Shown: piece after piece, positions 36,359 through 45,802 of the stretch | Numbering within the stretch: the stretch's first letter is position 1 | How the letters are laid out: each line of letters begins with the position of its first letter | Assembly (NCBI GenBank): GCA_963803015.1 | Contig: CAWDKV010000003.1 | Location: 1,019,235 to 1,083,234 of the forward strand | Direction: 5' to 3' | Source of the DNA: Berkiella sp963803015 | GTDB taxonomy: Bacteria; Pseudomonadota; Gammaproteobacteria; Berkiellales; Berkiellaceae | Length of the DNA: 64,000 bases | Notes under the pieces: generated by a model | What the model was told of the DNA's origin: nothing | Database searches by the model: none | What the model saw: only the letters and a program-made list of their open reading frames with translations | Translations under genes and position numbers: made by a program

Positions 36359-36430
36359 TTCTTTTAATTGTGTACATTGTGCGAACATGACCCCGAATGC
36401 TTGGGGTGTGAATTCCTTAAGGAGAATAAA

Positions 36431-37597
36431 GTGAGTGAAATGTTTGAGTTGATGGATAATTATCCTCAATCCGCTGTTATTAAAGTCATCGGCGTTGGCG
36501 GTGGTGGTGGTAATGCCATAGAGCATATGGTTGCTGCCGATATTGAAGGGGTAGAGTTTATTTGTGCCAATACTGATGCTCAGGCCTTAAGAAATTCTTC
36601 AGCACGCACAGTTTTACAATTAGGCACTGATGTCACCAAAGGTTTAGGCGCAGGCGCGAACCCTGATGTTGGCCGTCAAGCAGCATTAGAAGATGTGGAT
36701 CGTATTCGTGATGTGCTAGAAGGCGCAGATATGGTTTTCATCACAGCAGGTATGGGTGGCGGAACCGGTACGGGTGGTGCCCCTATTGTTGCTGAAATTG
36801 CAAAAGAATTAGGCGCTCTCACTGTTGCGGTTGTGACCAGACCTTTTCCTTTTGAAGGCAGAAAACGCATGATGATAGCCGAAGAAGGGATTGCTGCTTT
36901 AAGCAAATATGTTGATTCTTTAATTACTATCCCCAATGAGAAATTATTGTCGGTGTTAGGTAAAGGCGTGACATTATTAGATGCTTTTCGCGCAGCAAAC
37001 AACGTCCTTTTAGGCGCTGTGCAAGGTATTGCAGAGCTCATTACCCGACCAGGTTTAATTAACGTTGACTTTGCAGACGTGAGAACGGTGATGTCCGAAA
37101 TGGGCGTTGCAATGATGGGAACAGGTAGTGCACGTGGTGATAATCGTGCAAGAGAAGCGGCTGATGCAGCTATTTCTAGCCCATTATTGGATGATATTGA
37201 TTTAGCAGGTGCTAAAGGCGTATTAGTCAATGTCACAGCAGGAATGGATCTTTCTATCTCTGAATTTGAAGAAGTCGGTGAAGCAATTAAGAGCTTTACC
37301 TCTGATAATGCGACTGTCATTGTGGGTACGGTTATTGATCCAAAAATGACGGATGAATTGCGTGTTACCTTAGTAGCAACAGGTTTAAACAATAATCTCA
37401 CCGGCAACAATGCTTGGGGTGAAGATAGAGTGAAAAAAGAGCCAAGAGATTATCGCACTAGATCAACGACACCGGGTAGAGCCCCATTTGTTGCAGCGAA
37501 TGCGCAAGCAACAGGTGCCTCACGAGTAAAAGAATCTGTTACAGAAGAGCTCGATTATTTAGATATTCCAGCTTTTTTACGTCGACAATCAGATTAA
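36431..37597 (+). CDS. ftsZ: Cell division GTPase FtsZ
   Basis: About 388 residues. It has IKVIGVGGGGGNAIEHM, the tubulin signature GMGGGTGTGGAP (about 102-113), TRPFPFEGRKR, NFADVRT-like NVDFADVRTVMSEMG, and the C-terminal tail YLDIPAFLRRQSD that binds FtsA and ZapD. It polymerises into the Z ring. The GTG at 36431 is chosen because AAGGAG (36419-36424) precedes it and the longer TTG-started frame adds an unconserved Cys-rich 21 residues. Confidence 0.97.
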   Translation: MSEMFELMDNYPQSAVIKVIGVGGGGGNAIEHMVAADIEGVEFICANTDAQALRNSSARTVLQLGTDVTKGLGAGANPDVGRQAALEDVDRIRDVLEGADMVFITAGMGGGTGTGGAPIVAEIAKELGALTVAVVTRPFPFEGRKRMMIAEEGIAALSKYVDSLITIPNEKLLSVLGKGVTLLDAFRAANNVLLGAVQGIAELITRPGLINVDFADVRTVMSEMGVAMMGTGSARGDNRAREAADAAISSPLLDDIDLAGAKGVLVNVTAGMDLSISEFEEVGEAIKSFTSDNATVIVGTVIDPKMTDELRVTLVATGLNNNLTGNNAWGEDRVKKEPRDYRTRSTTPGRAPFVAANAQATGASRVKESVTEELDYLDIPAFLRRQSD

Positions 37598-37620
37598 CCT
37601 GGACTCGGTATATAAATAAC

Positions 37621-38553
37621 ATGTTAAAGCAAAGAACCTTAAAAAATGTCATTCGTGCAACCGGCGTAGGTGTTCATACGGGTGATAAAGTCATGCTGAC
37701 TTTAAAGCCTGCTCCTATCAATACGGGTGTGATATTTAGACGCATTGATTGTGATCCCGTTGTTGAGATCCCTGCTCGCGCAGATTACGTTGGCGATACC
37801 TCGTTTTGTACTGCATTAACAAAAGATGGTGTTCGCGTTGCCACTATTGAGCATTTGATGTCAGCCTTGGCAGGTTTGGGCATTGATAATGTCATTGTTG
37901 AATTGAGTGCGCCTGAAGTGCCGATTATGGATGGGAGTTCGGGGCCTTTTGTTTTTTTAATACAATCTGCCGGCATTATCGAACAATCTGCTGATAAATT
38001 GTTCATCAAAATTATTGAGCCCATCGAAGTCAGAGAAGGCGATAAACTAGCAAGAATTGAGCCTTTCGATGGTTTTCAAGTGTCTTTTGATATTGACTTT
38101 GAACATCCTATTATTCGCAATGGTGGCCAAACTTCTTCACTTGATTTTACTTCTACGAGTTATATCAAGCAGATAAGTCGTGCCCGTACTTTTGGCTTTC
38201 TTTCTGATTTTGAATGGCTACGGGCGAATAATTTAGCGTCAGGGGCAAGTTTAGATAATGCGATTGTTTTAGATGCTTATCGCGTTTTGAATGAAGATGG
38301 TCTGCGTTTCAAAAACGAATTTGTCAGACACAAGATTCTAGACGCCATTGGTGATTTATATTTACTTGGATATGGTTTAATCGGATCTTTTCGTGGGGTC
38401 AAATCTGGCCATACGCTCAATAATAAACTGATACGCGCTATTTTAGCGCAAGAAAAGTCATGGGAATTGGTGAGCATAGAAGACACACAAACCGCACCGG
38501 TTGTGTATGCTTCACCTGAACTGCTCGTCAACGATCTCCTCGCTTCTTGTTAA
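37621..38553 (+). CDS. lpxC: UDP-3-O-acyl-N-acetylglucosamine deacetylase LpxC
   Basis: A 310-residue zinc amidase. The zinc ligand His79 is in EHLMSALAGLGIDN, with a further HKILDAIGDLYLLG pair (His238 and Asp242) and GSFRGVKSGHTLNN near the end. It catalyses the first committed step of lipid A synthesis, so the organism makes LPS. It follows ftsZ by 23 bases, the standard arrangement. Confidence 0.97.
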   Translation: MLKQRTLKNVIRATGVGVHTGDKVMLTLKPAPINTGVIFRRIDCDPVVEIPARADYVGDTSFCTALTKDGVRVATIEHLMSALAGLGIDNVIVELSAPEVPIMDGSSGPFVFLIQSAGIIEQSADKLFIKIIEPIEVREGDKLARIEPFDGFQVSFDIDFEHPIIRNGGQTSSLDFTSTSYIKQISRARTFGFLSDFEWLRANNLASGASLDNAIVLDAYRVLNEDGLRFKNEFVRHKILDAIGDLYLLGYGLIGSFRGVKSGHTLNNKLIRAILAQEKSWELVSIEDTQTAPVVYASPELLVNDLLASC

Positions 38554-38584
38554 TACTTTTTGCTTTTAGGCATTGTTGTTATTC

Positions 38585-38612
38585 TGTCATGCCAGCCTTC
38601 GCTGGCATGACA
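38585..38612. repeat. Perfect inverted repeat, 12-bp arms with 4-nt loop, downstream of lpxC
   Basis: TGTCATGCCAGC, loop CTTC, then GCTGGCATGACA. It lies 31 bases after the lpxC stop, before the convergent dciA gene, and has no T-run. The sequence resembles the short GTCATGCCAGC-type dispersed palindromes of many proteobacteria. It may stop transcription or stabilise the 3' ends of both genes. Confidence 0.85.
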
Positions 38613-38651
38613 ACCCTCAATCTTTCTTCTCACCTGGAAAAACCTAAAATC

Positions 38652-38667
38652 AAACTGGTTCGAGTAT
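38652..38667. repeat. 16-nt direct repeat, copy 1 (AAACTGGTTCGAGTAT)
   Basis: Identical to 55396-55411, and both copies are preceded by a CCTAAAA stretch. This suggests remnants of a dispersed element, not chance. No coding function is seen. Confidence 0.5.
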
Positions 38668-38718
38668 GTATGTCCCACCTTTTCATTCTTGTACTAAACT
38701 AAAAGAGATATTACATGC

Positions 38719-39186
38719 TTAGCTCAATTGAGCTAAGCGTTCTAAGCTTTTGACAATAGATTCCATGCCAGTTTTATTTTTGAGTAAGTTGGCAAGCTCT
38801 TGGAGTTGTTGGGCGCTTTGAGGAGAGAGTTTCATTGGCTCTTTTTCGGTTTCAGGCTCAGATGGTTTTTGCGAGAGAGCCCATTGTGCATCTACTTTAA
38901 CCTGTATAGAGCGTAAAGCAGCCCAAGTAGGGGTTTGACGTAATTGGCTCAAAAGGGTTGGGGTGAGATAACGCAAACGGGTGGCCCAAGCAGCATCTTC
39001 AGCAAAAATCGTCAAAATGCCTGTATCAAAGAAACCAAAGCGGCAGTGTGGCAGGAGTGATTTATCGATGAGCTGGCTCAAAATCTGATTAAGTGATTCG
39101 AGCGTTTTTGTTTTTGTTGCCAGTTTTCCCAGTAGCGTTTCTTGCTGGGCAAGTAATTCCGAGAGGGGATAACTTGTAAAAGACAT
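38719..39186 (-). CDS. dciA: DciA-like (DUF721) replicative helicase loader
   Basis: A 155-residue protein. Its N-terminal half matches the DUF721/DciA domain: SLNQILSQLIDKSLLPHCRFGFFDTGILTIFAEDAAWATRLRYLTPTLLSQLRQ, in pieces. A helical C-terminal tail follows. DciA recruits DnaB in bacteria lacking DnaC. The location between lpxC and the M23/secA genes, in antisense orientation, is the classic context in gammaproteobacteria. Confidence 0.85.
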   Translation of the reverse strand: MSFTSYPLSELLAQQETLLGKLATKTKTLESLNQILSQLIDKSLLPHCRFGFFDTGILTIFAEDAAWATRLRYLTPTLLSQLRQTPTWAALRSIQVKVDAQWALSQKPSEPETEKEPMKLSPQSAQQLQELANLLKNKTGMESIVKSLERLAQLS

Positions 39187-39380
39187 AATAAGTAAATTTG
39201 CTCAATAAAGGAATGAAGAGTAATCTCATTATGCGCTTAAAAGCCATTTACCGCATTAGTTTTAACTGCAAAATCTTTTTTGTCTTAACAATAAGATATT
39301 TGTTAAAGTCATTAGCTGATTTGAAGCACCGGTATTTTTGTGTCGCTGCAGGTGAGGAGCAATTAGCTAAGACCATACAA

Positions 39381-40283
39381 ATGAATCATTGTACTATCTC
39401 AAAAACAGGCTTCTATCTTAGTCACCAATTTTTCTTATTTATCTTTATGATGAGTATGGCAGGTGTGGGGGGAGCTTTATGGTGGGGGTACCAGCTGGGT
39501 ACAGCACGCTTTTCACAATCTGAAGGGATCTTATCTGGGCAATGGCAGCATTATTTACAAGTGGATAGAAGCCAGATTAAAGAATTAGAGCAACAAACAG
39601 AACAACAACTCTCCGTAATTAGTCAGCATATTGGCAAAATTCAGGCCAATATCACACGCATTAATACCTTGGGTGAACATTTGATACAAGTGGTAAAACT
39701 TGATCCTACAGAATTTAAATTGAGCGAGCCCTTTGATCTGGAAACAACGATTGCAGGAAATGAATTGAATTACCTGCATACAATAAAGGCGCTAGGTCCT
39801 CGTATAGAACAACAATTCGCTAAAATGAATGCTATTCATGTCGCCTTACAAACGAAACTATCAGAACAAGAATTGGCTTTAACCGGGTTAGCCAAACCTG
39901 TAGAAGGTGGCAGAGTGTCTTCTTATTTTGGTGTGAGAAGTGATCCCTTTACAGGTCACCGTAAGATGCATAAAGGCGTCGATATTGTGAGTAGAGAAGG
40001 TAAGCAAGTCAAAGCTTTGGCTGCTGGCATGGTGAGTTTTGCCGACAGAAAAGGAGCTTATGGGCGTTTAGTCGAGATTTATCATGGTAACGGTCTCACC
40101 ACGCGTTATGGTCATAATAAGCAGCTCTTAGTCAGAAGTGGTCAGTTGGTCAAAAAAGGGGAGGCCATTGCGTTACTGGGTTCCTCAGGCCGAACAACTG
40201 GCGCGCATCTGCACCTAGAAGTGCGTAAAGACGGTAAAGCCGTTGATCCTGGCCTTTATTTTAGAGATCTCTCCCGACATTAA
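39381..40283 (+). CDS. M23-family metallopeptidase (LytM-like), membrane anchored
   Basis: About 300 residues from ATG 39381. There is one N-terminal membrane segment, a helical/coiled-coil periplasmic region (RSQIKELEQQTEQQLSVISQ) and a C-terminal M23 domain. Its zinc ligands lie in HKGVDIV (His, Asp) and HLHLEV (His-x-His), so it looks catalytically active. It would cut peptidoglycan cross-bridges in the periplasm. The reading frame is open back to 39198; the start is uncertain, and I chose 39381 because family members begin just before the membrane segment. It lies upstream of secA, as in Pseudomonas. Confidence 0.85.
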   Translation: MNHCTISKTGFYLSHQFFLFIFMMSMAGVGGALWWGYQLGTARFSQSEGILSGQWQHYLQVDRSQIKELEQQTEQQLSVISQHIGKIQANITRINTLGEHLIQVVKLDPTEFKLSEPFDLETTIAGNELNYLHTIKALGPRIEQQFAKMNAIHVALQTKLSEQELALTGLAKPVEGGRVSSYFGVRSDPFTGHRKMHKGVDIVSREGKQVKALAAGMVSFADRKGAYGRLVEIYHGNGLTTRYGHNKQLLVRSGQLVKKGEAIALLGSSGRTTGAHLHLEVRKDGKAVDPGLYFRDLSRH

Positions 40284-40342
40284 TTAAGTTATAAAACTAA
40301 TATTTGTGTGTGAGGGGATATCCGCTTTTCAACGCTAGGATA

Positions 40343-40351
40343 TGGTATACT
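40343..40351 (+). promoter_or_regulatory. Extended -10 promoter-like element upstream of secA
   Basis: TGGTATACT fits an extended -10 (TGnTATAAT), and a second TATAAT lies at 40355-40360. No convincing -35 was found. It is 60 bases before the secA ATG in a 127-base gap. Prediction by eye only. Confidence 0.35.
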
Positions 40352-40410
40352 GTTTATAATCGCGGGGGGAGGACCCCTATTCCTTTAACGAACAAAAATG
40401 GTAAAACCTC

Positions 40411-43128
40411 ATGTCAGCTCAAATATTAAAAACGATCTTTGGAAGCCGTAACCAACGACTCATTAAGCGATATCGTAAAGTTGTTGAACAAATTAATGCG
40501 TTGGAGCCTGTATTTGAGAAGCTCCAAGATAGCGATTTACCCCTCAAAACCAATTCGTTTAAAGAACGTTTACAAAAGGGCGAAACCCTCGATCAGCTTT
40601 TACCAGAAGCTTTTGCTTTAGTGCGAGAGGCGAGCAAACGTGTTCTCAATATGCGTCATTTCGATGTACAGCTTATTGGGGGAATCGTTTTACATGAAGG
40701 TAAAATTGCAGAGCAGGGGACAGGGGAAGGCAAAACCTTGGTTGCCACTCTCCCGGTATATTTGAATGCCTTATCCGGAAAGTCTGTGCATGTGGTGACG
40801 ATAAATGATTATCTGGCTCGCCGCGACGCCCATTGGATGGCGCCACTTTATCGTGCTTTAGGCTTAAGTGTTGGGGTGGTTGTGCCCAGAATGCGTCAAG
40901 AAGTGAAAGCGCAAAGTTACCTCTGTGATGTGGTCTATGCAACCAATAATGAATTAGGTTTTGATTACCTGCGTAATAAAATGGCGCACAGTCTGGATGA
41001 ATGTTTGCAAAAAGGTTTACATTTTGCCATCGTCGATGAAGTAGACTCCATTTTAATTGACGAAGCACGCACACCTTTAATTATCTCAGGCGCTGCAGAT
41101 GACAGCTCAGAGTTGTACTTAAGAATTAATGAAATTGTCCCTGCGTTGTTTGAGCAAAAAGTCAAAGAGGGTCCAGGCGATTACTCAATTGATGAAAAAG
41201 CAAAACAAGTTTATTTAACCGAAGAAGGGCACTCACACGTAGAGGCCTTGCTGGTGAAAGCGGGACTTTTGACTTCAGGTAAAAGTTTGTACGATCCGAT
41301 GAACATTGGTTTATTGCATCATCTCAATGCCAGTTTACGTGCTCATACTGTCTTTAAACGCGATGTCGATTATCTTGTTCACAATAATGAAGTGGTTATC
41401 GTTGATGAACACACCGGTAGAACAATGCCTGGTAGAAGATGGTCAGATGGGTTGCATCAAGCGATGGAAGCCAAAGAACATGTCCCTATTCAAAGCGAAA
41501 ACCAAACGCTGGCCTCTATTACTTTTCAAAATTTCTTCCGCTTATATGAAAAATTGGCAGGAATGACAGGCACAGCAGATACAGAAGCTTATGAATTTCA
41601 GCAAATTTATAATTTAGAAGTGGTTGTGGTTCCCACCAATAAGCCTTGCGTTCGCGAAGATTATGCTGATGTGATTTATTTGACGAAAGAAGAAAAGTTT
41701 TTAGCGATAGTAGAGGAAATCAAGGAGTGTACTCAAAAAAATCGTCCTGTGTTGGTGGGTACGGTTTCGATTGAAAATTCTGAGCTTCTTGCCGATATTC
41801 TCACGCAACATAAAATTAAGCATCAAGTATTAAACGCGAAATTTCATGAACAAGAAGCGCAAATTGTTGCAGAAGCAGGCCGTCCAGGAACAGTGACCAT
41901 TGCTACGAATATGGCTGGTCGTGGAACAGATATCGTGCTGGGTGGCTCTTTAGATGCTGAAATTCGCGCTTTAGCTGAACCTACCGCTGAAAGTGTTGAA
42001 GCCATCCGCAGAGAATGGCAAGAGCGTCATAATGAAGTTGTCAAAGCAGGCGGTCTACATATTATTGGAACAGAGCGTCATGAATCGAGACGAATCGATA
42101 ATCAATTACGTGGCCGATCGGGGCGCCAAGGGGATCCGGGGTCTTCTCGGTTTTATCTCTCTTTAGAAGATAACCTTATGCGTATTTTCGGTTCAGATAA
42201 AATGGCAGGCCTGATGCGCCGGTTAGGCGTAGAAAAAGGCGAAGCAATTACACACCCGTGGGTAACGCGTGCCATTGAAAATGCACAACGCAAAGTGGAA
42301 GGTCATAACTTTGATATTAGAAAGCAACTGCTAGAATATGACAATGTTGCCAATGATCAAAGACGGGTTATTTACGATCAGCGTGATGCTTTACTCATTA
42401 CAGATGATATTTCAGATAATATTAGGACAATTAGAGAGTCTGTTGTTCACGCCATTATCTCTGAACATATTCCGCCTGCCAGTGTTGAAGATCTCTGGGA
42501 TATCGAAGGGTTAGAGAAGGCGTTACCTGCTGAGTTAAATTTACATTTACCAGTTGGTCAATGGTTAAAAGAAGAAACCGATTTACATGAAGAAAATCTA
42601 CGTAATCGCATTTTAGAGATAGCCACGCAAGCCTATCAAGATAAAGAAGTGCAGGTGAATTCGCAAACGATGCGACGTCTTGAAAAATCTGTGATGCTGC
42701 ACGCTATTGATAGCCATTGGCGTGATCATTTAGCACAAATGGAACACTTGCGACAAAGCGTTTTCTTGAGAGGTTATGCCCAAAAAGATCCCCGTCAGGA
42801 ATATAAACGTGAAGCCTTTAATTTATTTACTTCAATGTTAGAGAGCATTAAACGTCAAGTTATCAGTATGCTATCACTCATGGAAGTGAAGGCTTCAGTT
42901 GATATGGAAGCAGTGGAAGAGCAACAGCGCCTAGTCAATAATGATTCTCTTGAATTTCAACATCAAGAAATGAGCAGTTTGGCTTTGGAAGAAGAACAGA
43001 AAATGTCTGCTGCTGGCGGTGGTGGCTCTACTGTGACTCGCATGGTTCCCAAGGTAGGTCGAAATGAATCCTGCCCTTGTGGATCGGGCAAAAAATATAA
43101 GCATTGTCATGGACGTCTACTGGATTGA
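40411..43128 (+). CDS. secA: Preprotein translocase ATPase SecA
   Basis: A 905-residue protein of standard length. It has the Walker A loop AEQGTGEGKTLVAT (about 101-114), the DEAD-like VDEVDSILIDEARTPLIISG, the TATNMAGRGTDIVLGG helicase block, and GTERHESRRIDNQLRGRSGRQGDPG in pieces. The C-terminal SEC-C zinc site is CPCGSGKKYKHCHG, which binds SecB. It drives export through SecYEG. A secM leader gene was not seen. Confidence 0.97.
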   Translation: MSAQILKTIFGSRNQRLIKRYRKVVEQINALEPVFEKLQDSDLPLKTNSFKERLQKGETLDQLLPEAFALVREASKRVLNMRHFDVQLIGGIVLHEGKIAEQGTGEGKTLVATLPVYLNALSGKSVHVVTINDYLARRDAHWMAPLYRALGLSVGVVVPRMRQEVKAQSYLCDVVYATNNELGFDYLRNKMAHSLDECLQKGLHFAIVDEVDSILIDEARTPLIISGAADDSSELYLRINEIVPALFEQKVKEGPGDYSIDEKAKQVYLTEEGHSHVEALLVKAGLLTSGKSLYDPMNIGLLHHLNASLRAHTVFKRDVDYLVHNNEVVIVDEHTGRTMPGRRWSDGLHQAMEAKEHVPIQSENQTLASITFQNFFRLYEKLAGMTGTADTEAYEFQQIYNLEVVVVPTNKPCVREDYADVIYLTKEEKFLAIVEEIKECTQKNRPVLVGTVSIENSELLADILTQHKIKHQVLNAKFHEQEAQIVAEAGRPGTVTIATNMAGRGTDIVLGGSLDAEIRALAEPTAESVEAIRREWQERHNEVVKAGGLHIIGTERHESRRIDNQLRGRSGRQGDPGSSRFYLSLEDNLMRIFGSDKMAGLMRRLGVEKGEAITHPWVTRAIENAQRKVEGHNFDIRKQLLEYDNVANDQRRVIYDQRDALLITDDISDNIRTIRESVVHAIISEHIPPASVEDLWDIEGLEKALPAELNLHLPVGQWLKEETDLHEENLRNRILEIATQAYQDKEVQVNSQTMRRLEKSVMLHAIDSHWRDHLAQMEHLRQSVFLRGYAQKDPRQEYKREAFNLFTSMLESIKRQVISMLSLMEVKASVDMEAVEEQQRLVNNDSLEFQHQEMSSLALEEEQKMSAAGGGGSTVTRMVPKVGRNESCPCGSGKKYKHCHGRLLD

Positions 43129-43136
43129 GAGGCAAC

Positions 43137-43532
43137 ATGTCTTATGCCATGGTTGCAGTGGGGATCCTCTTTAATAAAGAAGGAAAAGTCTTAATTGCCA
43201 AAAGACAGCCCCACCAACATCTAGCTGATTGCTGGGAATTTCCCGGCGGAAAAGTAGAGCAAGGAGAGTCTCTTGATGAGGCTCTAAAACGAGAATTCCA
43301 AGAAGAACTAGGCATTCTCGTCCAAGCAAGCTCTCCTTGGCTTGAAGTACAACACGATTATGGTGATAAAAAAGTCTGCCTCAATGTTCATAAAATAACC
43401 TCTTTTTCCGGCGAACCCAGAGGGTGTGAAGGTCAAGAAATTTGCTGGGTCGATTTTAACACCCTGATGTATTACCCTTTCCCCAGCGCTAATCAGCCTA
43501 TTATTGAAGCGCTACAAAGCCTTAACAAGTAA
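43137..43532 (+). CDS. mutT: Nudix hydrolase MutT (8-oxo-dGTP diphosphatase)
   Basis: About 131 residues with a complete Nudix box, GKVEQGESLDEALKREFQEELGI (about 37-59, read GX5EX7REUXEEXGU), and the N-terminal VAVGILFNKEGKVLIAKR typical of MutT. It hydrolyses oxidised guanine nucleotides. I set the start at ATG 43137 (GAGAGG upstream); the longer frame runs into secA. The secA-mutT order is conserved in gammaproteobacteria. Confidence 0.92.
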   Translation: MSYAMVAVGILFNKEGKVLIAKRQPHQHLADCWEFPGGKVEQGESLDEALKREFQEELGILVQASSPWLEVQHDYGDKKVCLNVHKITSFSGEPRGCEGQEICWVDFNTLMYYPFPSANQPIIEALQSLNK

Positions 43533-43640
43533 CATTAAATACCTTCTTAACTATTTTCTTTAATTGTTGCCAGTAGCAAATTCTGAGAGTATCTTTGCAG
43601 TGATGATTACAAAAGTGATAGATAGTAAAAAGGAGGCTCT

Positions 43641-44000
43641 ATGCTGCAATCACCCCGAAATAAAACGACGACTTCTGAGCAAGCTGATGCACCTCCAGCC
43701 CGAGCCTCAACGCCAGAGCAGCAAGTCTTCCCTCCAACACCAGACCAGATCAGCGCTGCCATTGCTCGTATAGAAACAACAATCCCTAGTTGTGAGCAAA
43801 TGTTGCGAGATTTAGAGGAATTCTCAAGAAAACAATTTCAGGCACTAGAAGAGACTATCAATCGTGAATTTGCTGAGATGGAGCCTCTTACTTACGCTTA
43901 CAATGGTTCTGATTTTGCACCAACGACATCGGCTGCATCAGCTCTCCCTTCGAATGAACATACTCCGCTTCCCTCTTTGCAAACCCCCTATAAGCCTTGA
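43641..44000 (+). CDS. Small Pro/Ser/Thr-rich protein of unknown function
   Basis: Not recognised. It is a 119-residue protein with disordered Pro/Thr-rich ends (APPARASTPEQQ; LPSLQTPYKP) around one helix, about 35-75 (QISAAIARIETTIPSCEQML). A strong AAAAGGAGG site 6 bases before the ATG supports translation. It lies between mutT and a permease, where yacG/zapD would follow in related genomes. Confidence 0.55.
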   Translation: MLQSPRNKTTTSEQADAPPARASTPEQQVFPPTPDQISAAIARIETTIPSCEQMLRDLEEFSRKQFQALEETINREFAEMEPLTYAYNGSDFAPTTSAASALPSNEHTPLPSLQTPYKP

Positions 44001-44330
44001 GCCTAATCTTTGTTGGGGCATAGCCTAACGGCGCTATGCCTCAATCTGAGAATATGGCTGAAAATCTTATTGGATAATGCGAGTAACCTAGAGGACGAGA
44101 GGTATAAAAAAGGATTGAAAGCAGTGGGGCAATATGAAAGAATAGCGCACTTTTAAGTGCGACCACTGTCCCTCACAAGGCTTCTTCTGGTTGGAAAGAT
44201 ATTCTAAGCGCCATTATAATGTGAAGGATAGGTGTTGTTTCGTTAAAGCGAGCAACGCCGCTCTTTTTCTGGACTTTACCTGAGTGGTTTTTAATCAACG
44301 TACCAAACCTTATTCTCTAAGGAACATTTA
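44001..44330. other. Intergenic stretch without a supported gene
   Basis: No convincing ORF. It contains a small inverted repeat CGCACTT/AAGTGCG (near 44146-44161) and short AT-rich runs that may include the promoter of the permease. Nothing else is seen. Confidence 0.6.
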
Positions 44331-45632
44331 ATGTCCAATAAAATTGGTTTTTGGTCAGTATTTGGATTGGTTACAGTAAGTCAGATTGGCTCCGGTCTTA
44401 TGCTTCCTGCTATTTTGGCCCCTTATGGCACTTTAAGTCTTATCGGTTGGATCCTATCAGGTCTAGGCGCAACCTTTTTAGCTATTATGTTCTCTCAGCT
44501 CTGCGTACGGTTTCCTCGAACCGGCGGGCCGCATGTTTACGTTCAGGAAGCTTTTGGCTCTTGTGCTGCCTTTTTTACAGGATGGACATATTGGGTAATT
44601 TCTTGGGTAAGCACTATCGCTATTATTACTTCTGCTGTGGGTTATCTTATACCTTTAATAGGAGAACATTCCCCTATTTTTAACTTGAGTCTTGAGATAT
44701 TCATCGTTTTAGCGATTACTGCTATCAATATGCATGGGGTGTATCGCGCTGGGAAATCCAGATTTATTCTAGTCGCTCTCAAAATGATCCCATTACTCGT
44801 TGTGCCCGTGATAGCCTTATTCTTTTTCGATAGTAAAAATTTTACCGTTTTTAATACGGCAACAGATAATATCAGCGGTCCGCTAAATAATGTTGTATTA
44901 CTAACATTCTGGGGGTTTATTGGTTTTGAGTCGGCGACGGCAGCAGTAGGAGAGGTTGCTCGCCCGGAGAAAACAATTCCTCGTGCCATTATTCTTGGTA
45001 CCCTTTTTGTGGCCTTAATGTATTTTATTAGCAGTCTTGGCATTATGGGTGTGATACCAGGGCACGTGCTCATGAACTCACAAGCTCCTTATACCGATAC
45101 CATTTTGCATCTTTTTGGCGGCTATTGGCACGTCATTGTCTCTCTGATTGCCTGTCTGGTTTGTATCGCTGCCGTGAATGCTTGGACGCTTGCAAGCGGG
45201 CAAATTGCAGTGGGAATAACACAAGATGGATTGATGCCAAAATTCTTTGCTAGGAAAAACAGACATGGCGCGCCGATTTTTGCGTTGGTCATTAGTTGTG
45301 CAGCAACATTACCACTTCTTATTTTGACTCATCATGAAAATTTGGCTCAAAAGGTGAGTACCATTATTGATTTCTCAGTGGTGTCATTTCTGTTTGTTTA
45401 TATTATTTCTTGTTTATCTTTCTTAAAGATCATTTGGTTGCAAAGAAAGAAAGAGCCACTTTGGCTGTGGGGATGTGGGATAGCCTCTTTAGGATTTTGT
45501 ATCTGGATTATTTGCTTTACCCCGATCAAAATTCTTGTGATCTCAAGCTTGTTTGTTTTTAGCGGCCTACCTATTTACCTATTATTTCGCAACAAAGCAA
45601 AATATTCTAATCCAACTCTGTTGACAACCTAG
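44331..45632 (+). CDS. APC-family amino acid permease (AdiC/PotE-like)
   Basis: A 433-residue protein with about twelve membrane segments. The segment 1 break motif IGSGLMLPAILAPYG (about 20-34) and FWGFIGFESATAAVGEVARPEKTIP (about 195-219) are typical of the AdiC/PotE/CadB group. It likely imports or exchanges an amino acid or polyamine, which would suit an organism depending on host nutrients. No decarboxylase gene is adjacent. It overlaps yacG convergently by 26 bases. Confidence 0.85.
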   Translation: MSNKIGFWSVFGLVTVSQIGSGLMLPAILAPYGTLSLIGWILSGLGATFLAIMFSQLCVRFPRTGGPHVYVQEAFGSCAAFFTGWTYWVISWVSTIAIITSAVGYLIPLIGEHSPIFNLSLEIFIVLAITAINMHGVYRAGKSRFILVALKMIPLLVVPVIALFFFDSKNFTVFNTATDNISGPLNNVVLLTFWGFIGFESATAAVGEVARPEKTIPRAIILGTLFVALMYFISSLGIMGVIPGHVLMNSQAPYTDTILHLFGGYWHVIVSLIACLVCIAAVNAWTLASGQIAVGITQDGLMPKFFARKNRHGAPIFALVISCAATLPLLILTHHENLAQKVSTIIDFSVVSFLFVYIISCLSFLKIIWLQRKKEPLWLWGCGIASLGFCIWIICFTPIKILVISSLFVFSGLPIYLLFRNKAKYSNPTLLTT

Positions 45633-45798
45633 TCGCTTCTTCTTCACTGAGGGGTTCTTGACTACCGATAGCATATTCCTCATTGGCCCAAGCTCCAAAA
45701 TCAATCAACTTGCACCTTTCAGAGCAAAAAGGACGATAGATATTGCTAGGATGATATTCTGTTGCTTTCTGGCAACGCGGACAATGTACCTTTAGCAT
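45607..45798 (-). CDS. yacG: DNA gyrase inhibitor YacG
   Basis: A 63-residue zinc protein with CPRC and FCSERCKLIDFGAWANEEYAI, the family signature C-x2-C...C-x3-C. It binds GyrB and blocks DNA binding by gyrase. It is 4 bases downstream of zapD in the usual zapD-yacG unit. Confidence 0.95.
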   Translation of the reverse strand: MLKVHCPRCQKATEYHPSNIYRPFCSERCKLIDFGAWANEEYAIGSQEPLSEEEATRLSTELD

Positions 45799-45802
45799 AA
45801 AA

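Noticed and set aside
36676..37410. A 244-codon open frame antisense to ftsZ
   Set aside because: It is a shadow of ftsZ codon bias: Ser/Thr/Ala/Pro-rich, no ribosome binding site and no recognisable domain.
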